From: G963556115 sp963677015
GTDB taxonomy: Bacteria; Planctomycetota; SZUA-567
Reading direction: 5' to 3'
Assembly: GCA_963677015.1 (NCBI GenBank)
Contig: OY781533.1
Span: forward strand, 2,418,001 to 2,482,000
DNA: 64,000 nucleotides
Shown here: one piece after another, positions 8,146-19,200 of the stretch
Position numbering within the stretch: position 1 is the stretch's first letter
Layout: every line of letters begins with the position of its first letter
The notes under the pieces: model-generated
The model's input: the letters and a program-made list of their open reading frames with translations, nothing else
Told to the model about the DNA's origin: nothing
Database searches by the model: none
Program-made: the position numbers and the translations under genes

Positions 8146-10398
8146 TTATACCCCTGCACAAACATCGTTATAATCCGCATACATGTCCTCTTCCAGCAGT
8201 TCATTATCCTGCTGTAAATATACTGGACGCTGTTCTGCCGGTAATTCAGTGGTACCTGTTGCTGCCGTTGTTTTTTCAGGCAGTCCGGCTTTTATACTTT
8301 CTTTGATTCCTTCAGACTCCTCGAGTTTCTGCCCCAGCACTTCATCTTCTATACCTTCCGGCAGACTATATTCATCATCGGCTGTCTCTTCTACAGTATT
8401 CTCAGCCAGCTTACATGATTTTTCAGAGTCCTTTTCATTAACATTCTTAGCATCAACTGCGATCAAATTATTTATACTTTTATACAACTGATCATCAGCG
8501 GTTGAACAATACTCCTTCTCAGCTATATCACTCAACTCCTTACAAACCTCACACTGATCACCACGCAGCTGCAGCGAACGCCGATAAAGCCAGAAGCCAA
8601 TATCTCTACTATTAGTGAGAAGACTTCTATACGCCCGAAGGTTGAGCTGCCGGCACTGCCGTAACTTACTCCATGGCAGCAAACCATTACGCATACCAGC
8701 CAGCATCTCTTTCGAGTCGCATATAGCGTCATTACCAATGCTTTCCATCTCATCATCGCTCATCACGATCGGCTTTATAAGAAAGATAAGTTCTTTTCGA
8801 ACAACTTTATCTGTCTGAGACCGCCCTACCGCTCCGAGAATAGGAATATTTCCATACCCCGGAACCTGAGTGCGGATAGCCGAAGTCTCTTCAACAAACA
8901 GACCTCCTATTACCGCTGTCGACCCTGCCGGCACCACAATATCCGCTGCAACCGTCTGCACGTTCTCTTGCGGCACCTTCTGCGTATTATTATTAGCATC
9001 AGTTAGATCATTAAAAACTACATCCGATATCCGTGGTGCCAGCACCAGACGCACCTTGCCATCTTCAACTATATATGGCCGCACATCAAGTGAGATACCG
9101 GATTCTATAAACTTCACCGACTGCACAATCTGATCATCTGAATAACTGGTCTCCAGATATCCGACATTTTGTCCAACCATTACTCTGGCACGCTGCCGAT
9201 CCAGTGACAACACCTTCGGCTTCGATAATACCGACACATCAGTTATCTTATCAAGAGCGGTTATAAGAAGAGCCGCATCACCTACTGCTATACCGCCTTT
9301 AAACGAATCACTTGCCAGCAGCCCCCCAGAAGTATTGCTGCCACCAAAATTCTCCACACCACCATTATCAAAACCGAAATAATTATTAAGGTTTATACCA
9401 CTCAACATCGCAAAATCAATCCCGAATTGATTATTATCAGTAAGAGTAACTTCAAGTACTGTCGCTTCCAGTAGAACCTGTTTCGGACGTTTATCCAGTT
9501 TAACAATCAGATCAGAAATTTTTTCTATATTTTCCTTATAATCATAGACAACCAGAGCACTGTTCAGCGCAAACCGCTGCTTATTCGGCTTATACACCGG
9601 ATCCTTATTTACACGATCACTCTCATCGCCATTATTATCACCATCATCATCATCAATATCTTTATCATCATCAATCACCTGCGCTTTGCCGTCAGCAGAC
9701 AGAAGCTCCTGCGCCGCAATCAAGCCATCCTTGGGACGCAAATAATTAAGGCGGAAAATTTTGGTATCCATTCCATTCTTACCCTGAATCCGCTTGCTCA
9801 TCTTTTCCTTGGTAAATACCTCAATGAAATTGTTATTCTCGACATACGACAGTCCATTCACATCGAGCATAGTTCGCAGTGCTTTATAAAACGGTACTGT
9901 ATAAAAGGTCATTGAGACTACACGGTCAGACCCGGCGGCAAGGATAATATTTTTGCGGGATTTAACAGATAATTCCTGAAGGATTGTCGAAATTTTTACG
10001 TTCTGGGCATGAACACTTACGGTATTATAATTACTTACACTAACCTGACAAATACTCGGACCATCGACCAATGTAGTACTATCCATCTCGGTCTTGGACT
10101 TTTTACTCTGCTCGGAAGTCAACTTATTCAAGGCAGCAGTTATCGGTTGGGTCTTATCTTTGTCAGAATCTTTATCGGGGGATTTTGCTGCCACCAAAAG
10201 CTTTTCCAGCAGCTCCAGACGCTCACTGACAGTCTTAAGATTTTCTTTGGCAATACTTTCTCCCTTTATAATATCCGACTCAGCCGCCATTACTGGAAAT
10301 ATAATGAGTGCATATATCCCAAAAATCAGAAATAATCTTACTGCGCCCGACTTAAGTCCAGATGTCATACTACTGAACAAATCATTAATTATTATCAT
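8146..10398 (-). CDS. Secretin (RcpA/CpaC/GspD family outer-membrane pore)
   Basis: 750 residues from ATG at 10398, which follows AAGGG and gives a normal signal peptide ending near PVMAAES. An upstream ATG at 10515 would bury that signal peptide. Residues about 130-200 form a secretin/STN-type N domain (ISTILQELSVKSRKN). Next come an acidic Asp-rich stretch and an N1-type domain, then the secretin core with VPAGSTAVIGGLF and VPGYGNIPILGAVG. A C-terminal extension of about 180 residues rich in Glu, with paired cysteines, is unusual. It heads the Tad operon and would form its outer-membrane exit. Confidence 0.88.
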   Translation of the reverse strand: MIIINDLFSSMTSGLKSGAVRLFLIFGIYALIIFPVMAAESDIIKGESIAKENLKTVSERLELLEKLLVAAKSPDKDSDKDKTQPITAALNKLTSEQSKKSKTEMDSTTLVDGPSICQVSVSNYNTVSVHAQNVKISTILQELSVKSRKNIILAAGSDRVVSMTFYTVPFYKALRTMLDVNGLSYVENNNFIEVFTKEKMSKRIQGKNGMDTKIFRLNYLRPKDGLIAAQELLSADGKAQVIDDDKDIDDDDGDNNGDESDRVNKDPVYKPNKQRFALNSALVVYDYKENIEKISDLIVKLDKRPKQVLLEATVLEVTLTDNNQFGIDFAMLSGINLNNYFGFDNGGVENFGGSNTSGGLLASDSFKGGIAVGDAALLITALDKITDVSVLSKPKVLSLDRQRARVMVGQNVGYLETSYSDDQIVQSVKFIESGISLDVRPYIVEDGKVRLVLAPRISDVVFNDLTDANNNTQKVPQENVQTVAADIVVPAGSTAVIGGLFVEETSAIRTQVPGYGNIPILGAVGRSQTDKVVRKELIFLIKPIVMSDDEMESIGNDAICDSKEMLAGMRNGLLPWSKLRQCRQLNLRAYRSLLTNSRDIGFWLYRRSLQLRGDQCEVCKELSDIAEKEYCSTADDQLYKSINNLIAVDAKNVNEKDSEKSCKLAENTVEETADDEYSLPEGIEDEVLGQKLEESEGIKESIKAGLPEKTTAATGTTELPAEQRPVYLQQDNELLEEDMYADYNDVCAGV

Positions 10399-10535
10399 AC
10401 CCAAACCCTTGTTATACTTATGCCCAAAACACAACGAATAGAATACTCGATTATTTATCGAAATATAACGGTAAATATCTGAGTTTTTCTCTATTCTTTC
10501 CGGTAACAGTTGCACATAATGCCAGTCAGCAAAAG

Positions 10536-10541
10536 ATTATA
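10536..10541 (-). promoter_or_regulatory. Possible -10 element of the Tad operon promoter
   Basis: Read on the minus strand, this is a perfect TATAAT, 137 bases upstream of the chosen secretin start. No good -35 lies 17 bases upstream (TTCAGG only). The position, just beyond the rpsG terminator, suits the start of the Tad transcript. Confidence 0.4.
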
Positions 10542-10645
10542 TAGAGTTCACACACATCCTGAACCTATCAAAATTTGATATTTTAATAGAACCAAGAACC
10601 GTAGATTTGGGCAAATCATACCAGGCTGAATAATATTTATGATAT

Positions 10646-10680
10646 AAAAAAAAGGAGCTGTTCCCGCAGGAACAGCTCCA
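10646..10680 (-). terminator. Rho-independent terminator after rpsG
   Basis: On the minus strand an 11-bp perfect stem (GGAGCTGTTCC with its complement), a four-base loop and then eight T residues. It lies 24 bases after the rpsG stop and closes the tuf-to-rpsG gene string before the Tad operon. Confidence 0.95.
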
Positions 10681-10703
10681 AATCGTTTAAGTGTCTGGAA
10701 CAT

Positions 10704-11180
10704 TTACCAGGCAAAGTGTGCAAATGCCTTATTAGCTTCAGCCATACGGTGAGTATTCTCACGAGTAGTCATAGCACCACCTTCCTTCTTGTATGCATCC
10801 ATTATCTCATTTGCAACAAGAATCTTCATAGGCTTACCACTCTTCTTACGAACAGAATCCAGGAACCATCTGATAGCCAGTGACTGCTGTCTCTTTGGCT
10901 CAACCTTTACAGGAACCTGATAGTTAGCACCACCAACACGACGGCTTTTTACTTCAACAATAGGCTTAATGTTGTTGATAGCAGTCTTGAACACCTCAAG
11001 CGGTGTCTTATCGGTAATGCGCTTTTCAATCTCTGCCATAGCACCGTAGAAAATCTTTTCTGCCTTGGTTTTCTTACCATCATACATCAAACAGTTGATG
11101 AATTTACTGACAAGAAGATCATTATAAATCGGGTCCTTTTTTACGCTTGGACCTGTAACTTCAGTATTCTTTACTGCCAT
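10704..11180 (-). CDS. rpsG: 30S ribosomal protein S7
   Basis: 158 residues, normal length for S7, which nucleates assembly of the 30S head and contacts tRNA at the E and P sites. Typical S7 stretches are visible: KFINCLMYDGKKTKAEKI, SRRVGGANYQVPVKV and the C-terminal ENTHRMAEANKAFAHFAW. AAAGGATT precedes the ATG. It is the last gene before the strong terminator. No fusA follows, unlike the classical str operon. Confidence 0.98.
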   Translation of the reverse strand: MAVKNTEVTGPSVKKDPIYNDLLVSKFINCLMYDGKKTKAEKIFYGAMAEIEKRITDKTPLEVFKTAINNIKPIVEVKSRRVGGANYQVPVKVEPKRQQSLAIRWFLDSVRKKSGKPMKILVANEIMDAYKKEGGAMTTRENTHRMAEANKAFAHFAW

Positions 11181-11442
11181 TTTTAAAATCCTTTGCTTTT
11201 CTTTCTCTGAGTAGACATCTTATCTACCTAAGATACTCACGGACACTTGCGACCGCGCGCCTCAAAAATGAGGATGCAATCAAACCAAATTCACAGTTAT
11301 CACTTTTACAATCCGCGACAAAACTCTGTCCATCAACTTCACCGCGTAACTCGAAGAACCGCAGATTTCATACATCTGCACCAGTTTCTGAGTTCAAGAT
11401 TGCTGAAAACCGAAATTTCTAATAATTGAAACAGTAGAAATA
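11181..11442 (-). other. rpsL-rpsG spacer, 262 bases, no gene seen
   Basis: An unusually long spacer for the S12-S7 pair. No open frame on either strand looks coding. In Escherichia coli this spacer carries the S7 autoregulatory RNA site; I could not identify an equivalent structure by eye. Confidence 0.5.
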
Positions 11443-11817
11443 CTATTTCTTTGGAGCTTTCGCACCATACTTACTGCGGGCCTGACGACGGGCTTCAACA
11501 CCTGAACAGTCATAAACACCGCGAACCACGTGGTAACGTACACCAGGAAGGTCACGTACACGACCACCACGAACCATAACAATTGAGTGTTCCTGAAGGT
11601 TGTGACCTTCACCACCAATGTATACTGTTACTTCCTTACCATTGGTCAAACGAACACGGGCAACCTTACGAAGCGCAGAGTTCGGTTTCTTTGGAGTTGT
11701 AGTCTTAACCTGAAGACATACACCCTTACGCTGTGGGCAAGACTCAAGAACAGGCGCTTTAGACTTGCTTATAGCCTTCTTTCTTCCCTTACGCACTAAC
11801 TGATTAATAGTTGGCAT
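11443..11817 (-). CDS. rpsL: 30S ribosomal protein S12
   Basis: 124 residues, full length. S12 sits at the decoding centre and governs accuracy. Clear S12 motifs: MPTINQLVRKGRK at the start, TTTPKKPNSALRKVARVRL, GEGHNLQEHSIVMVRGGRV and DLPGVRYHVVRG. Lysine at the classical streptomycin position in TPKKPNS is intact. AAAGGAATT precedes the ATG. It lies 166 bases after rpoC. Confidence 0.98.
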   Translation of the reverse strand: MPTINQLVRKGRKKAISKSKAPVLESCPQRKGVCLQVKTTTPKKPNSALRKVARVRLTNGKEVTVYIGGEGHNLQEHSIVMVRGGRVRDLPGVRYHVVRGVYDCSGVEARRQARSKYGAKAPKK

Positions 11818-11930
11818 TTCTTACAAATTCCTTTCAAATAAACGATTTACACTCCCACGACGGGAGCTGACACTTTTTTTTCTTCTAACTCAAGAAGATA
11901 TAATAATATAACGAAAATTTCAGGGTAATC

Positions 11931-11965
11931 AAGTGGGTATTTGTTTTTTTTTCAAACACCCACTT
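11931..11965 (-). other. Hairpin in the rpoC-rpsL spacer
   Basis: Arms AAGTGGGT...TTTG and CAAA...ACCCACTT pair with one mismatch around a loop of A residues (minus strand), 19 bases after the rpoC stop. No T-run follows, so it may be a partial terminator, a processing site or an RNA stabiliser rather than a full terminator. Confidence 0.5.
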
Positions 11966-11983
11966 TAATTCACCTGACCATTC

Positions 11984-14900
11984 TTACTGTAATTCAAGAT
12001 CTGAAGTCAAATCCTCTTCCGGCTCAAGCAGATCATCTTCCGCCGAAACAAGATCATCGCGAACTCTTACACTTGCATCGCGCAGACGTTTGATACCGGT
12101 ACCTGCCGGAATCAGACGGCCTATTGACACATTTTCCTTCAGACCGCGGAGCGGGTCAACTCGTCCGGCAATAGCCGCATCGGTAAGTACCTTGGTTGTT
12201 TCCTGGAAACTTGCCGCAGCAATGACCGAATCAGATGACAGACTTGCACGGGCAACACCCTGGAGGACCGGTTCATACGATGCAGGCTGACCGCCACCGG
12301 CACTGATACGTGCATTCTCATGCTTCAGACTTACCTTACTTACAGTATCTGTAATCAGGAAGTTGGTATCACCAGGATCGACCACCTGTACCTTATTGAG
12401 CATCTGGCTGACCAGAATTTCAATATGCTTATCATCAATACGTACACTCTGAGCCCGATATACCTGCTGTACTTCATTGAGCAGATATTCCTGAAGCGCC
12501 AGTTCACCTTTAACCCGCAGAATGTCATGCGGTACCAGCGGTCCATCTACCAGCGGCTCACCGGCACGTACATTATCACCGTTATGAACACGGATATGTT
12601 TACCCTGTGGCACGAGATGTTCGATCTCATTACCGTTCTCATCCTTGACCAGTACGATACGCTTACCACGTCGACGGTCACCGATTTCAATCTTACCGGC
12701 AATTTCCGCAATAATAGCTGGATCCTTAGGTTTACGGGCTTCAAACAGCTCGGTAACTCGCGGCAGACCACCGGTGATATCCTGTGTTCCACCACTCGCT
12801 TCACGAGGTGTACGGGCAAGTGTAGAACCCTGTTCGATAACATCGCCTTCCTGAACCATTATATGGGCTTTTTCAGGCATTGAGTAGCAGACAATCGTAT
12901 TACCGTCATTATCAACAATTGAAATCTGCGGATGCAGATCACCCTTATGCTCGATAATAATCTTTCTGGAAGAACCGGTAGCATCGATTTCTTCACGCAT
13001 AGTCTTACCGTCGACAATATCTTCAAAGCGAACAATACCGCCTTTTTCGGTAAGAATAGGATAGTTGAACGGATCCCATTCAGCAATTGGATCACGCGCC
13101 TTGATCTTCTGCCCGTCCACGACCTTCAGTACAGAACCACCAGGAACATCCAGCGGCTCACCCAGTTCACGGCCGGCATCATCACAGATAACCACAGCAC
13201 CGTTTCTGTTTACAACCAGATTCTCAATAACACCGGTCTTGGCATTTGGTTTATCAACAATACGCAGATTCAAGTACTTGATAGTACCGGCCATATCGGC
13301 GCGGAGTTCATTATCCATACGGCTTGTAGCCGCCACACCACCAATATGGAAGGTACGCATTGTAAGCTGAGTACCAGGTTCACCAATTGACTGTGCCGCA
13401 ATAACACCAACCGCAAGACCCTGCTCAACAAGCTTACCGGTAGACAGATCCATACCGTAACACTTGGCGCAGATACCGAAATCAAGTTCACAGGTAAGCG
13501 GGCTTCTTACTCGAACCTTACCAAGATCAAGATCCTCAACAGCCTTGGCAATACTTCTGGTGATAAGATCACCGCTATTAACAACAACCTCACCGGTTAC
13601 AGGATTCTTGATAGTCTCGGCAGCAACACGGCCAAAGATGTTATCAGCCATAGTAACCTCGACATGCTCACCGGAGATAACCGCACCCTTTGGCAGACCG
13701 TTTGTAGTACCGCAGTCATGAGCAGAAATAGTACAATCCTGTGCCACTTCAACCAGCTTACGTGTAAGGTAACCAGAGTCAGCAGTCTTGAGCGCGGTAT
13801 CGGCAAGACCTTTACGCGCACCGTGAGTAGAGGAGAAGTATTCCAGACCACGCAGACCTTCACGGAAGTTCGCCTTGATCGGAGTTTCAATAATTTCACC
13901 GTTAGGCTTGGTCATCATACCACGCAGACCGGCAAGCTGACGGATCTGAGTCTGTGAACCTCGTGCCTTGGAGTCAAACATCGCCCAGACAGGGTTCAAG
14001 TATGGTTTTCCATAACGTTCCTGATTGCTCTTTAGTTCCTTGAGCAGCTCGGTAGTAACATTCTCAGTAACGTGTGTCCAGATATCCACAATTTTATTAT
14101 AACGTTCACCATCGGTGATATCACCCATCATATGAGCTTCATCAATAGCTGCAACTTCCGCCTCGGCCTTTTTGATAATTTCAATCTTGGCTTTAGGCGT
14201 AGTCAAATCGGCAGCCGAGAACGACACACCACTGACAGTTGCATAATGGAAACCAGTCTCCTTCATGCTGTCAAGCAGTTTAACCGTCTGTTCACGTCCA
14301 AGAGCAAGGTGACAGTCACTTACCACTTTGTTAAGACTCTTCTTGTTCATCGTCTTATTATAGAACTTCATACCCTTTGGCAGCATATCAAAGAACAGGA
14401 TACGACCTACTGTAGTAGTAAGCAGACCATGCTCGTCAACATAACCGTCATCAGATTCACTCTCTACCTCCGGCAGATTCTTAGGAGGACGAACCTTAAT
14501 CTTGGCACCGATAGCAATATGCTTTTCATCATAGGCGAAAATCGCTTCAGTGAAATCACGGAAGATCTTTCCTTCACCATTGGCCCCTTCACGAGGAAGA
14601 GTCAGATAATAACAGCCAAGTACAATATCAAGGTCAGCGGTAATAATAGGGTTACCATGCGCAGGCGAGAAGATATTCGCCGTTGACAGCATCAGCATTG
14701 ACGCCTCGGTAGTAGCCTCTACTGTAAGCGGCAGGTGTACCGCCATCTGGTCACCATCAAAGTCAGCATTGAAGCCGGCACATACCAGCGGATGAATACG
14801 GAGCGCATCACCTTCAACCAGTACCGGATAGAATGCCTGAATACCCATACGGTGCAGCGTAGGAGCACGGTTGAGCATTACCGGATGACCTTCAATAACC

Positions 14901-16129
14901 TGTTCCAGAACGTCCCAGATCTCTTCATCCTTACGCTCAAGCATAGTCTTGGCGCTCTTAATAGTATCTGCAAGCCCCTTCTCTTTGAGCTGACGGATAA
15001 TAAACGGCTGGAAAAGCTCAAGAGCGATCTTTTTAGGAAGTCCTACCTGATTCAAACGAAGTTCAGGACCAACGATAATTACCGAACGCGCAGAGTAGTC
15101 AACACGCTTACCAAGCAGGTTGGCGCGGAAACGACCCTGTTTACCCTTGATCATATCGGTAAGACTCTTGAGCGGCCTGTTACCAACACCCTGAACCGGA
15201 CGCTTACAGCGGCTGTTGTCAAAGAGTGCATCCACAGCCTGCTGGAGCATGCGTTTCTCATTACGTACAATAACATTCGGAGCGTTAAGGTCAAGCAGCT
15301 TGCTCAGACGGTTGTTTCTGTAAATAACACGACGATAGAGATCGTTCAGGTCACTGGTAGCAAAATTTCCTGATTCCAGCGGAACGAGCGGACGAAGATC
15401 CGGCGGAATAACCGGTACAACATCCATACTCATCCACATAGGATCATTTCCACTCTTGATCAGCGACTGGGTTATACGCAGACGCTTGACAAGGTTTTCA
15501 CGTTTTAGCTTCTGCTTGCAGACAGCAAGTTCGGCCTTGAGTTCTTCCTCAAGTACCGGAAGATCAATCTTCTTCAGCAGCTCGCGGACAGATTCTGCCC
15601 CCATAAGAGCTTTGAAGTTATCACCATACTTTTCAACCGCTTCACGGTACTGTTCCTCACTGAAGAGTTCACCGACCTTGAGCGGAGTGTCACCCGGTTC
15701 GGTAACGATATAACGCTGGAAATATATTACCTGCTGCAAAGCAGTTGATTTAATATCCAGCAGCATACCGAGTCGTGACGGCATAGCTCTGAAGAACCAG
15801 ATATGAATAACCGGCACTGAAAGATTGATATGCCCCATACGGTTACGACGTACCGATGAGTGTGTTACCTTAACTCCACAGCGGTCACAGATAATATCAC
15901 GATACTTGATACCCTTGAATTTACCGCAGGAACACTCCCAGTCCCGTTCAGGACCGAAGATACGTTCACAGAACAGACCATCCTTTTCAGGTCTGTAAGT
16001 TCGGTAATTTATGGTCTCAGGAGTTCGTACTTCACCGTAGGACCAGCTTCTGATATCATTAGGACTGGCAAGTCCCACAGAAATTCTGTTATAATCATTG
16101 ATTCTGGTATAATTTTGTTCGCCTGGCAT
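11984..16129 (-). CDS. rpoC: DNA-directed RNA polymerase subunit beta'
   Basis: 1381 residues, the usual length for beta'. It carries the catalytic NADFDGDQMAVH motif near residue 455, which binds the active-site magnesium ions, the N-terminal zinc ribbon (CSCGKFKG...CDRCGVK), the RGKQGRFRANLLGKRVDYS clamp region, and the C-terminal SFQETTKVLTDAAI and GLKENVSIGRLIPAGTG segments. It follows rpoB after 115 bases, and AGGAAAATAAA precedes the ATG. No inserted domains stand out. Confidence 0.99.
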   Translation of the reverse strand: MPGEQNYTRINDYNRISVGLASPNDIRSWSYGEVRTPETINYRTYRPEKDGLFCERIFGPERDWECSCGKFKGIKYRDIICDRCGVKVTHSSVRRNRMGHINLSVPVIHIWFFRAMPSRLGMLLDIKSTALQQVIYFQRYIVTEPGDTPLKVGELFSEEQYREAVEKYGDNFKALMGAESVRELLKKIDLPVLEEELKAELAVCKQKLKRENLVKRLRITQSLIKSGNDPMWMSMDVVPVIPPDLRPLVPLESGNFATSDLNDLYRRVIYRNNRLSKLLDLNAPNVIVRNEKRMLQQAVDALFDNSRCKRPVQGVGNRPLKSLTDMIKGKQGRFRANLLGKRVDYSARSVIIVGPELRLNQVGLPKKIALELFQPFIIRQLKEKGLADTIKSAKTMLERKDEEIWDVLEQVIEGHPVMLNRAPTLHRMGIQAFYPVLVEGDALRIHPLVCAGFNADFDGDQMAVHLPLTVEATTEASMLMLSTANIFSPAHGNPIITADLDIVLGCYYLTLPREGANGEGKIFRDFTEAIFAYDEKHIAIGAKIKVRPPKNLPEVESESDDGYVDEHGLLTTTVGRILFFDMLPKGMKFYNKTMNKKSLNKVVSDCHLALGREQTVKLLDSMKETGFHYATVSGVSFSAADLTTPKAKIEIIKKAEAEVAAIDEAHMMGDITDGERYNKIVDIWTHVTENVTTELLKELKSNQERYGKPYLNPVWAMFDSKARGSQTQIRQLAGLRGMMTKPNGEIIETPIKANFREGLRGLEYFSSTHGARKGLADTALKTADSGYLTRKLVEVAQDCTISAHDCGTTNGLPKGAVISGEHVEVTMADNIFGRVAAETIKNPVTGEVVVNSGDLITRSIAKAVEDLDLGKVRVRSPLTCELDFGICAKCYGMDLSTGKLVEQGLAVGVIAAQSIGEPGTQLTMRTFHIGGVAATSRMDNELRADMAGTIKYLNLRIVDKPNAKTGVIENLVVNRNGAVVICDDAGRELGEPLDVPGGSVLKVVDGQKIKARDPIAEWDPFNYPILTEKGGIVRFEDIVDGKTMREEIDATGSSRKIIIEHKGDLHPQISIVDNDGNTIVCYSMPEKAHIMVQEGDVIEQGSTLARTPREASGGTQDITGGLPRVTELFEARKPKDPAIIAEIAGKIEIGDRRRGKRIVLVKDENGNEIEHLVPQGKHIRVHNGDNVRAGEPLVDGPLVPHDILRVKGELALQEYLLNEVQQVYRAQSVRIDDKHIEILVSQMLNKVQVVDPGDTNFLITDTVSKVSLKHENARISAGGGQPASYEPVLQGVARASLSSDSVIAAASFQETTKVLTDAAIAGRVDPLRGLKENVSIGRLIPAGTGIKRLRDASVRVRDDLVSAEDDLLEPEEDLTSDLELQ

Positions 16130-16244
16130 TTTATTTTCCTCATTTTGCCTGCTCCGGGCTTATTGGTATTAAGCAACCGGAGCCGCATTTATTAAAAGGT
16201 TGTCTGAAAAAGTCAATTCACCAATATTCCTGCAACAACAGGGA

Positions 16245-19200
16245 TCAGTCAAGTTCATCAGCCTTCTCAAGGCGGATATTAAGACCGATACCCCTGATCT
16301 CGTTACAAAGAACATCGAATGAAACAGGCATTCCCGGTTCAACACTTGTCTCACCTTTAACCATTGCCTCATATATTTTAGTACGTCCGTCAACATCATC
16401 TGATTTCACGGTCAGCAGTTCCTGAAGTACGCTGGCCGCACCATAAGCTTCAAGCGCCCATACCTCCATTTCACCGAATCTCTGACCACCGTTTCTCGCT
16501 TTACCACCGAGTGGCTGCTGAGTAATCAGACTGTAAGGACCGGTAGCACGAGCATGGATCTTCTCAGCAACAAGGTGGTGCAGCTTGAGCATGTACATGA
16601 AACCTACAGTAACCGTCTCATCAAAAGTGTCACCGGTTTTACCGTCATACAACCTTGCTTTACCGTCATCAGGAAGGCCAGCCTCTTTAAGAGCTTCAAC
16701 AACCTCCGCTTCAGAGGCACCGTCAAATACCGGAGTGATCGCTCTGAAACCAAGTTCATGCGCCGCCCAGCCGAGGTGAATTTCAAGAATCTGTCCCACG
16801 TTCATTCGTGAAGGTACACCCAGAGGATTAAGCATCATCTCCATTGGAGTTCCATCTTCAAGATAAGGCATATCCTCTTCAGGAAGAATTCGCGCGACCA
16901 CACCCTTGTTACCGTGGCGTCCCGCCATCTTATCACCTACAGAAAGCTTACGTTTGATAGCAACATAGACCTTTACCAGTTCGAGCACACCCGGCTTGAG
17001 TTCATCACCGCGTTTGAGTCTGCCGATTTCAACCTCCATTCGGGATTCCAGGAAGTCAATTCGACGGTCATGCTCCAGACAGATAGCAATCGCCTCGTCT
17101 CTAGACTCAGCAGGAAGATCAAGATCAACAACAGATGAATGCTCCTGCAGTTCGACCAGTCTTTCATAATCGCCGGTACGAGACGGACGCAGAACCTTGC
17201 CGGTACGCTTATTGACCGGATAATCTCCAAGAAGATCATACAGCCGCTTGAATTTAAGCTTAATTTCCTCAGCTACCTTGACTGCTGTCTCACCCTTGAT
17301 CTGTGAAACCTGAAGCTTGAGAGCCTTCTTTTCCTCATCGGTCGTAGGCTTACGGCGTGAGAACCGGTTTACTCTAATCACATAACCATCGGTTCCGGGA
17401 GGAACAGTAAGAGAATCATTCTTCACATCCTCACCTGCTCTACCGAAGATAGCTCTCAGCAATTTCTCTTCAGAAGAGAATTCACTCTTGGCCTTCGGAG
17501 CAATCTTACCGACAAGAATATCACCAGGCTTAACCTTGGTACCGATAGCCACCAGACCAGTCTCATCAAGATTGGCCAGTGCCGCTTCAGACACACCAGG
17601 GATATCTCGGGTTATCTCTTCACTTCCGACCTTGGTCTCACGAATTTCAACACTGAATTCCTCAATATGCACAGAGGTGAAGGTATCTTTGATAATCAGT
17701 CTCTCACTGACAATGATCGCATCCTCAAAGTTACAGCCTTCGTAACTGAGGAAGGCAATACGAACATTCTTACCCAGAGCCAGCACACCGCCATTGGTTG
17801 CAGCACCCTCGGATAGCGGATCGCCGATACTTACTTCCTGTCCAACACGCACCATTGGCTGCTGGTTAAGAGTAGTACCGTCATTCAAACCTTTATATTT
17901 ATGCAGAATATAAGTTCTCTCACCCTCTGGAAGCTCGGTGGAAGAGACCCTGATCTGCAGAGAGTCAGCGTAAGTAACAACGCCGGCCTCTTTCGCACGC
18001 ACCACCATTCCGGAGTTACGGCAAACATCCGCTTCCATACCGGTTGCAACCAGCGGCTTGTCAGGAATTACCAGCGGCACAGCCTGACGCTGCATGTTTG
18101 AACCCATAAGCGCACGGTTCGCGTCATCATGCTCAAGAAAAGGAATAAGACTTGAAGAAACACCCACAAGCTGGTTTGGCGCAACATCGATAAGCGTCAG
18201 CTGCTCACGGTTACACATTACAAAATCTTCCGCGTAGCGGCAGATACACCTTTCAGTAAGGATATTACCCACGGCATCAACATTGATATCTGCCTGTCCG
18301 ATCCAGTGATCCTTTTCCTGATCAGCTCGCAGATAAACCAGTTCTCCAGTAACCTTACAATCCTTAACAACATAATATGGTGTAACCAGATAACCCATAT
18401 CATTGATTGAGGAGAAGTTTGCAAGCGATACGATAAGACCGATATTTGTACCTTCAGGTGTCTCAACCGGACATACTCTGCCGTAGTGCGAAGTATGAAC
18501 ATCTCGAACTTCAAAGCCGGCACGTTTTCGGTTAAGACCGCCAGGACCAAGCGCAGACAGACGTCTTTCATGCACCAGCTGCGAGAGTGGGTTGGACTGG
18601 TCAACAACCTGTGAGAGTTCACCACGGGCAAAGAAATAATCGATGGCACTTGAGACGGTAGTCGCATTTATAAGCTGATGTGGCTGAACCTCATCTATAT
18701 CTTTAATTACCATCTGCTCACGGACACCGCGGCGAAGCTTGTTGAGTGAGGTACGCAGTTCATTTACCACCAAGTCCTTGATGGTACGCACACGCCTGTT
18801 CTCAAGATGGTCGATATCATCGATAATACCTTCTCCGGCACGGAGCTTCACGATATAAGAACAGATATTAGCAAAGTCACTGACAGTGAGTATCTCATTT
18901 GCATCTTCATCAACACCGAATTTACGATTAAGACGGAAACGTCCGATTTCACCGAAGCTGTAACGCTTTGGATCGAAGAAACGCTCAGAGAATAATTCCC
19001 AGGCCTTGGTAAGGTTCGCCGGAGTACCCGGACGAAGTTTCTGATACAGCTTGATCAGCGCCTGCTCATGCGAGTGGCTGTCATCACTGATAAGAGTATT
19101 AAGAATAAGCGGATCATGCAGATCAGAGGCACGGATAACATCGATAACAATCGGTTCCGGTGCAACAGAAGTTCCGGTCTTATTCTCTTTTTCCTGACGC

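Noticed and set aside
10399..10515. Longer secretin start at 10515
   Set aside because: No ribosome site, and it would put about 39 polar residues ahead of a normal signal peptide.
12320..15373. Several plus-strand open frames of 150-212 codons opposite rpoC
   Set aside because: They are antisense shadows of rpoC with no ribosome sites, no recognisable domains and amino-acid mixes unlike real proteins. The same applies opposite rpoB, tadA, cheA and the SAF oxidoreductase.
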